From Planctomycetota bacterium (GTDB lineage Bacteria > Planctomycetota > Planctomycetia > Pirellulales > Lacipirellulaceae), in NCBI GenBank assembly GCA_013151315.1, contig JAADIN010000038.1, positions 1 through 18,420 on the forward strand: DNA of 18,420 nucleotides. Reading direction: 5' to 3'. Numbering within the stretch: position 1 is the first letter of the stretch; every line of letters begins with the position of its first letter. Made by a program: the position numbers and the translations under genes. The notes under the pieces are model-generated. The model did no database searches. It was not told where the DNA came from and worked only from the letters and a program-made list of their open reading frames with translations. Below are positions 15,196-18,420 of the stretch, in pieces.

Positions 15196-16008
15196 ATGTC
15201 ATCCACCATTGGCGAAGCTGTCAATTGCCTCGAGCAGTTTGCTCCCACCGCACTAGCGGAAGAGTGGGACAATGTGGGACTTCTGGTAGGCAATCTCTCT
15301 TGGCCGGCCCTTCGCGTAATGACCTGTTTGACGATCACGCCCTCGACCGTCGCCGAAGCGATCGACGGGCGAGCCGAGTTGATCGTCACCCATCATCCTT
15401 TGCCCTTTCGTCCACTCCGATCGATCACGACCGACACGACGGCCGGACGCATGCTGCTGGAACTCATCGCCGCTCGAATTGGCGTTTACAGCGCTCACAC
15501 TGCTTTCGATTCTGCACAAGCGGGCATCAATCAACACCTCGCGATTGGCTTGGGACTGCAACAGATCGAACCGTTAATCCCCGCTTCGAAGGAGGGCCTG
15601 ACGGACGACGTTGGCAGGGGGCGTGTCGGACTCGTTGGCGAAGAGTTGACTCTGCGCGAGATGACCGAGCGAGTGAAATCTTTTCTCGACATGGGCGACG
15701 CCTCGGGGGGAACGCAAATTGTGGGCAGCGACGATTGCCTCGTCTCACGGATTGCGATCGCTTGCGGCAGTGGCGGCTCGTTTCTCGAGACGGCCATCGA
15801 AAAAAACTGTGATTGTCTCGTCACGGGAGAGGCGAATTTCCACACTTGCTTAGAAGCCGAAGCCCGCGGAGTCGGCCTCATCTTGCCCGGCCATTTTGCG
15901 AGCGAACGTTTTGCCATGCTTTCGATGGCCGACTATTTGAGCGAACAGCTCTCCGACATTACGGTCTGGGCCAGCCGAACCGAACGCAATCCCCTACGAA
16001 GCGTCTAA
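15196..16008 (+). CDS. Nif3-like dinuclear metal centre protein
   Basis: A member of the Nif3/YbgI family (often annotated as GTP cyclohydrolase 1 type 2), which forms hexameric rings with two metal ions per subunit; its cellular role is not settled. The metal ligands can be placed: His66 and His67 in VTHHPL, Asp105 in HTAFD, and His233 and Glu237 in GHFASER. All match the E. coli YbgI pattern. The N-terminal AEEWDNVGLLVG motif is characteristic. At 270 residues it has a normal length. It lies 139 bases after the secreted-protein gene and 110 bases before the glycosyltransferase, in the same direction. No clear ribosome site. Confidence 0.93.
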   Translation: MSSTIGEAVNCLEQFAPTALAEEWDNVGLLVGNLSWPALRVMTCLTITPSTVAEAIDGRAELIVTHHPLPFRPLRSITTDTTAGRMLLELIAARIGVYSAHTAFDSAQAGINQHLAIGLGLQQIEPLIPASKEGLTDDVGRGRVGLVGEELTLREMTERVKSFLDMGDASGGTQIVGSDDCLVSRIAIACGSGGSFLETAIEKNCDCLVTGEANFHTCLEAEARGVGLILPGHFASERFAMLSMADYLSEQLSDITVWASRTERNPLRSV

Positions 16009-16118
16009 TTGCCGTGCCGTCACGCACTTCACGGCGATGAGTTGACCCCAAGGTTTGGGCATCTAAAATGGGAGAGCCTCCGACTTCTCCCTTCTGCCAA
16101 GACAACCCCAGAACTCTC

Positions 16119-16874
16119 ATGCCTCGCTACCTGACGGTACTGCCGGTCTACAACGAATCGAAACACATCACTGCGGTTTTGGACCAAGTCGCAAAATATG
16201 CGGCCGACGTGTTGGTCGTCGACGACGGTTCGGAGGATGGATCCAGTGAACTGCTAGCCCAGCGTAACGACATCGACGTGGTGCTGCATCCAAAAAACCG
16301 AGGTTACGGAGCAGCGATTCTCACGGCGTTCGATTATGCCATTGTCCATCGCTACGATATCGTCGTCACGATCGACTGCGACGGACAACACGAGCCTCAA
16401 CGAATCGCCAAACTTGTCGCAGGCTGCGCGCGGGCCGACATTGTCTCGGGAAGCCGCTATCTCGACCAACGGGTGCCGACGAGCCAAGCGCCTGCCGACC
16501 GAAGGCAAATCAACCATCAGATTACCGCCGAGTTGAACCAGCGGTTGGGATTACAACTGACCGACGCCTTCTGCGGATTCAAAGCCTATCGTACCCAAGC
16601 ACTGGCCCAACTCGACCTGACCGAAACCGGCTACGCCATGCCGCTCGAGCTGTGGGTGCAAGCCGCTTGGCACCAATTGCAAATTCTGGAATTACCTGTC
16701 CCGCTCATTTATCTCGACGAAGAACGCAGTTTTGGCGGAGCACTTGATGCCGCAACGACTCGTTTGAGTTATTACCGCGACATTATCGATCGGGCGATCC
16801 AGGCTTGCGAAGCTCCTGCGGTTTCGAAACCCGACGCGCAACGGTGCGGAACCTCGGGTTGCCTCTGTCCATGA
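16119..16874 (+). CDS. Family 2 glycosyltransferase (DPM1-like)
   Basis: A soluble GT-A glycosyltransferase of 251 residues, related to polyprenyl-phosphate mannose or glucose synthases. The nucleotide-binding N-terminus TVLPVYNESKHI and VLVVDDGSEDGSSELL are clear. The metal and substrate segment is VVTIDCDGQHEPQRI. The acceptor region ends with DAFCGFKAYRTQAL. There is no C-terminal membrane domain. The frame is open back to 16068, but the ATG at 16119 (MPRYLTVLPVYN) fits the family start. The stop overlaps the start of the next gene by four bases (ATGA), so the two are probably translationally coupled and may work together. Confidence 0.9.
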   Translation: MPRYLTVLPVYNESKHITAVLDQVAKYAADVLVVDDGSEDGSSELLAQRNDIDVVLHPKNRGYGAAILTAFDYAIVHRYDIVVTIDCDGQHEPQRIAKLVAGCARADIVSGSRYLDQRVPTSQAPADRRQINHQITAELNQRLGLQLTDAFCGFKAYRTQALAQLDLTETGYAMPLELWVQAAWHQLQILELPVPLIYLDEERSFGGALDAATTRLSYYRDIIDRAIQACEAPAVSKPDAQRCGTSGCLCP

Positions 16875-18420
16875 ACTCGACCGAGCAATACCAACGCTAC
16901 AGCGCTCCTGAACAGGATGGGCAAGTGCTCAGTGTGCCTCCGTGGAACGCCGTCGGCCAATTGCTCGAATCCAATCAAGCAGTCCGAGCGTCTCAGTCGG
17001 CCGACATTCAAGGACGCTCTCTGCGAGATTTGTCAGCAGAAGCCCGGCAGTCGACTCGGTCGGCAGCCTTGGCGTACACCCGCGCGTACGCCGATGTGGA
17101 TTCGCCCGGCGCCGAGTCGCCCCTCGTTCTGACGGGTCACCAACCCGAGTTGGTTCACCCGGGAGTTTGGCTCAAAGATTTTGCCACGTCGAGAATCGCC
17201 GGCCAGGCCCGGGGGACGGCACTGAGTCTCATCATCGACAGCGACCTCTGCCGCTCGCCGTCGATTCGCGTGCCAACAGGCACTTCGAGCGACCCGCGTG
17301 TCGAATCGGTAGCTTACGACCGCTGGATCGACCCGATACCTTTGGAACAGCGGACGATCCTCGATCGTGCGAGCTGGGATTCCTTTGGCTCGAGAGTTTC
17401 CAAAACGATCCGTCCGCTGGTCTCGTCGCCACTCATCGCGGAGTGGTGGCCTGAACAGGCCCTTTCCTGGGAGGCTTCCAATCTTGGGCAGGCGATCGCG
17501 CGGGCCCGTCACCGTTTGGAATTGCAATGGGGCAATCGAAGTCTCTGTTTGCCACAAAGCCAAGTCTGCCAGACGGACCCCTTTCGCTGGTTTGCGGTCC
17601 ACCTGCTTGCCAACGCTTTGCGGTTTCGCAGAGCTTACAATGGGGCGCTCGCCGAATATCGTCGCGAACATCGACTACGCAATCATGCGCAGCCAACCCC
17701 CAATTTGGCCGAAATCGAGGGCTGGACAGAAACACCTTTCTGGATTTGGACATCGGAAGATCCGCGTCGACGAGGGCTTTTTGTCCAGCAAAAGTCGGAC
17801 GAGTTGTTTCTAACTGATCGGGCCGGTTTTGAGCGATCGCTGCCCCTCTCGCCCGACGCCGGGGCAATACCCGCAATCGAAAAAATGGCCGACTGGGAAT
17901 CGCTGGGAATCAAAATTCGCAGTCGGGCTCTCATCACAACGATGTACGCCCGCCTCGTACTGGCCGATTTATTCATCCACGGCATTGGTGGGGCCAAGTA
18001 CGACCAAGTGACCGACGTGATTTGCGAGCAGTTCTTCGGTTTCTCGCCCGCCGCTTACCTCACCCTTTCAGGTACGCTTCGGCTTCCCATCGAACATCCA
18101 TCCGTTGCCCCGACCCGAGAGCAACAACTGCGTCAAGAGCTTCGAGAATTTTCATACCACCCCGAGACGAAAACAGCGAGGCTAGCACTCGGTCCAGAGG
18201 AACAAGCAAAAGTTGATGTCGCCATTGCTCAAAAAAATTCCTGGGTGCAAACTCCGAAGACCCGGGCCAACGCGGCGGAACGCCACCGGAAAATCGTGGA
18301 AGCCAATCGAGCGTTGCAGGAGTGGTTGACTCCGCGTCGAGCGGAATTGGATCGGCAATTGGCCACCACAGCACGTCAAATCAAGACAAACCGGGTGCTA
18401 AAGTCGCGAGAGTACTCCTT
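16871..18420 (+). CDS. BshC-like protein, cut by window edge
   Basis: A continuous open frame of 516 codons from ATG 16871 (MNSTEQYQRYSAPEQDGQ) to the window edge, with no stop, so the gene is 3' partial. Several segments line up in order with bacillithiol synthase BshC. LVLTGHQPELVHPGVWLKDF matches the GGQQAGLLTGPLY region, and LSLIIDSD the PIFWVAGED strand. WTSEDPRRRGLFVQQKSDEL fits the central insert. RALITTMYARLVLADLFIHG followed by IGGAKYD matches the RPLMQEFLIPTLAFIAGPGEINYW region. The end (RHRKIVEANRALQEWLTPRR) is a coiled coil as in BshC. BshC adds cysteine to glucosaminyl-malate, but the similarity is remote and the catalytic role here is uncertain. It overlaps the glycosyltransferase stop by four bases. 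Confidence 0.85.
   Translation, partial: MNSTEQYQRYSAPEQDGQVLSVPPWNAVGQLLESNQAVRASQSADIQGRSLRDLSAEARQSTRSAALAYTRAYADVDSPGAESPLVLTGHQPELVHPGVWLKDFATSRIAGQARGTALSLIIDSDLCRSPSIRVPTGTSSDPRVESVAYDRWIDPIPLEQRTILDRASWDSFGSRVSKTIRPLVSSPLIAEWWPEQALSWEASNLGQAIARARHRLELQWGNRSLCLPQSQVCQTDPFRWFAVHLLANALRFRRAYNGALAEYRREHRLRNHAQPTPNLAEIEGWTETPFWIWTSEDPRRRGLFVQQKSDELFLTDRAGFERSLPLSPDAGAIPAIEKMADWESLGIKIRSRALITTMYARLVLADLFIHGIGGAKYDQVTDVICEQFFGFSPAAYLTLSGTLRLPIEHPSVAPTREQQLRQELREFSYHPETKTARLALGPEEQAKVDVAIAQKNSWVQTPKTRANAAERHRKIVEANRALQEWLTPRRAELDRQLATTARQIKTNRVLKSREYS

Noticed and set aside
17033..17876. Overlapping minus-strand frames in the last 1.5 kb
   Set aside because: The plus-strand frame from 16871 is open for 516 codons, starts on a coupled ATGA and shows BshC-like segments. 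The minus frames are short and featureless.
1..18420. Insertion sequences, integrases, phage or CRISPR genes, tRNA or rRNA
   Set aside because: I looked for transposase or integrase motifs, terminal repeats with target duplications and RNA gene landmarks on both strands and saw none.

Overview
The window looks like chromosomal DNA from a Gram-negative environmental bacterium, most likely a planctomycete (Pirellulales-like). This rests on inference: lipid A genes (lpxD next to lpxI), moderately high GC, weak or absent Shine-Dalgarno sequences at many starts, a large uncharacterised secreted protein, a signal-peptide-bearing methyltransferase, and many short palindromic repeats between genes. 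I could not run a taxonomic search. No rRNA, tRNA, CRISPR array, transposase or phage gene was seen.

Layout. Positions 1-217 hold no recognisable gene. On the minus strand, reading right to left, lie lpxD (3226-2159), lpxI (about 1946-1032) and an exported SAM-methyltransferase (976-218); a long inverted repeat separates lpxD from lpxI. Positions 3227-3733 hold no supported gene. At 3734-3841 a tiny, very basic ORF on the plus strand has its own promoter and a good ribosome site. From 7023 down to 3846 on the minus strand is a sugar ABC importer set: permease, periplasmic binding protein, permease, with no ATPase gene. The binding-protein gene carries two compensating one-base frameshifts.

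From 7118 rightwards most genes are on the plus strand: a penicillin-acylase-family Ntn hydrolase without a signal peptide, a ParE-type toxin-antitoxin pair, and a group II PLP decarboxylase whose 3' end is frameshifted. A minus-strand TIM-barrel sugar isomerase/epimerase-like gene (12361-11576) follows. Then come a secreted 874-residue glycosidase-like protein, a Nif3-family metal protein, a family 2 glycosyltransferase, and a large open frame overlapping it by 4 bp. That last frame runs off the right edge and resembles bacillithiol synthase BshC.

The most notable non-gene structure is a set of four nearly identical 30-bp repeats, all in the same orientation and each containing an 8+8 bp palindrome, placed at gene boundaries (6005, 9971, 11530, 12371). 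Another inverted repeat spans the divergent promoter region 7021-7120 and takes in both start codons. At least four one-base indels in otherwise intact genes, three of them at short homopolymers, suggest either sequencing error or recent decay. Apparent frames should be read with that in mind.
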